A stretch of DNA of 7,509 nucleotides from Bacteroidales bacterium (GTDB lineage Bacteria > Bacteroidota > Bacteroidia > Bacteroidales > PUMT01): contig SKQJ01000227.1 of assembly GCA_007119075.1 (NCBI GenBank), positions 1 to 7,509 of the forward strand, in the 5' to 3' direction. The notes beneath the pieces were generated by a model, which was not told the DNA's origin, made no database searches, and saw only the letters and a list, made by a program, of their open reading frames with translations. Positions within the stretch are counted from its first letter, which is position 1; the number at the start of each line of letters is the position of its first letter. The position numbers and the translations under genes were made by a program. Below, in pieces: positions 6,649 to 7,509 of this stretch.

Positions 6649-7509
6649 ATTGGCGGTAATAGCCCTGGGGGGCAATGCAATTTTGCGGGGCGATCAGGCC
6701 GGAACCATTGACGAACAGGAGCAAAATACCACAGATACACTTGAAAATCTTATATTCCTTTTAAAGGAAGATTACAACCTGGTCATCACTCACGGAAACG
6801 GGCCGCAGGTAGGAAACATCCTGATGAGAAACGATGCCGGTGAAAAGAATTACGGAATACCTCAGATGCCCCTTGACATATGCGTTGCAGATTCCCAGGG
6901 CGGGATAGGGTACATGATAGAGAGAATGATGACGAATGTTTTGAACAAGCATAAGATAAAAAGAGATATTGTCACCCTGGTGACCATGGTGGAGGTAAGC
7001 AAGGATGATGAGGCTTTCAGCAACCCTACCAAACGCGTTGGCAGGATCTACAGCAGGGAACAGGCAGATGCCCTGTCGAGGGAAAAGGGATGGGAATTCA
7101 GGGAAGGGGGGAAAGTCAGGGACGGATGGAGGAGAGTGGTCTCTTCGCCTTTTCCCGTGAGCATTCTTAATGAGAATGTAATCCGCACTATGGCTGACAA
7201 TGGCACTATCGTAATTGCAGCGGGAGGCGGCGGGATTCCCGTATATTACGATGATGACGGGAATATTCGTGCAGCCGAAGCGGTGATAGACAAGGATCTG
7301 GCCGGGTCACTGCTTGCGGCGAGGATAAATGCTGATGAGTTTTATATACTCACCGACGTATCATATGTATATTTAAACTACAATCAACCCGGTCAGCAGG
7401 CCGTGGAGTTTTTGAACCATGCCGACACCCTGAAGTACCTTGGCCAGGGAATGTTCGGTGAGGGCAGCATGGCGCCGAAGATCAGGGCATGCCTGCATTT
7501 TATTGAAAA
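6641..7509 (+). CDS. arcC: carbamate kinase, 3' end cut off by the window
   Basis: This enzyme transfers phosphate between carbamoyl phosphate and ADP, usually yielding ATP and carbamate at the end of arginine, agmatine, allantoin or related ureido-compound breakdown. The 289 visible codons have no stop. Family members are about 310 residues long, so roughly 20-25 residues are missing beyond the right edge. Amino-acid-kinase motifs appear in order: LGGNA at 9-13, HGNGPQVG at 51-58, SQGGIGY at 85-91, NPTK at 128-131, RRVV and SPFP before 160, AAGGGGIPV at 193-201, VIDKDLA at 215-221, LTDVSYVYLNY in the nucleotide-binding region, and GSMAPK at 275-280. The start at 6641 gives the standard beginning MSKLAVIALGGNA. 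The gene is divergent from ftsK, and the rest of its pathway must lie outside the window. The identification is very secure; the pathway it serves cannot be decided here. Confidence 0.96.
   Translation, partial: MSKLAVIALGGNAILRGDQAGTIDEQEQNTTDTLENLIFLLKEDYNLVITHGNGPQVGNILMRNDAGEKNYGIPQMPLDICVADSQGGIGYMIERMMTNVLNKHKIKRDIVTLVTMVEVSKDDEAFSNPTKRVGRIYSREQADALSREKGWEFREGGKVRDGWRRVVSSPFPVSILNENVIRTMADNGTIVIAAGGGGIPVYYDDDGNIRAAEAVIDKDLAGSLLAARINADEFYILTDVSYVYLNYNQPGQQAVEFLNHADTLKYLGQGMFGEGSMAPKIRACLHFIE

Noticed and set aside
1..7509. Mobile element, defence system, CRISPR or RNA gene
   Set aside because: I looked for transposase or integrase motifs, long terminal repeats, regularly spaced repeats, and tRNA or rRNA signatures on both strands and saw none. 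All large frames are accounted for by housekeeping genes.

Overview
The window looks like ordinary chromosomal core DNA from a member of the Bacteroidota, most likely a Bacteroidales-type anaerobe. This rests on several signs. FtsK is followed directly by a LolA-like carrier, a neighbourhood I recall from this phylum. The candidate promoters match the phylum's -7 element TAnnTTTG, and most starts lack a clear Shine-Dalgarno sequence. The protein sequences have a Bacteroidota flavour. The genus cannot be told from the window. I see no transposase, integrase, phage gene, CRISPR array, tRNA or rRNA.

Layout from left to right: (1) Positions 18-922, minus strand: a cytoplasmic-type SH3-NlpC/P60 (C40) cell-wall peptide peptidase of the YkfC type, followed 11 bases later by a possible 33-residue single-span membrane peptide. 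(2) Positions 923-1155: a divergent promoter region. (3) Positions 1156-3270, plus strand: a 704-residue 7TM-HD phosphodiesterase of the PgpH/YqfF family, predicted to degrade cyclic di-AMP. (4) Positions 3271-3298: a very short convergent junction, spanned by an inverted repeat that may be a shared terminator. (5) Positions 3299-6368, minus strand: ftsK (DNA translocase, 789 residues) then a LolA-like lipoprotein carrier (220 residues), 37 bases apart and probably one transcript. (6) Positions 6369-6640: a 272-base divergent region with short palindromes and candidate back-to-back promoters. (7) From 6641 to the right edge, plus strand: carbamate kinase (arcC), cut off by the window end roughly 20-25 residues before its expected C-terminus.

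Four of the genes concern the envelope or cell division: wall-peptide recycling, c-di-AMP turnover (linked in other bacteria to turgor and wall homeostasis), chromosome clearance at the septum, and lipoprotein transport. A functional link between the divergent peptidase and phosphodiesterase genes is only inferred from position. Carbamate kinase is metabolic and appears unrelated. I did not find a convincing new multi-gene system. The points most worth a second look are the tiny membrane ORF with its T8 tract, the repeated palindromic octamer GGCCGGCC, the hairpin at the convergent junction, and the leader ORF overlapping the arcC start.
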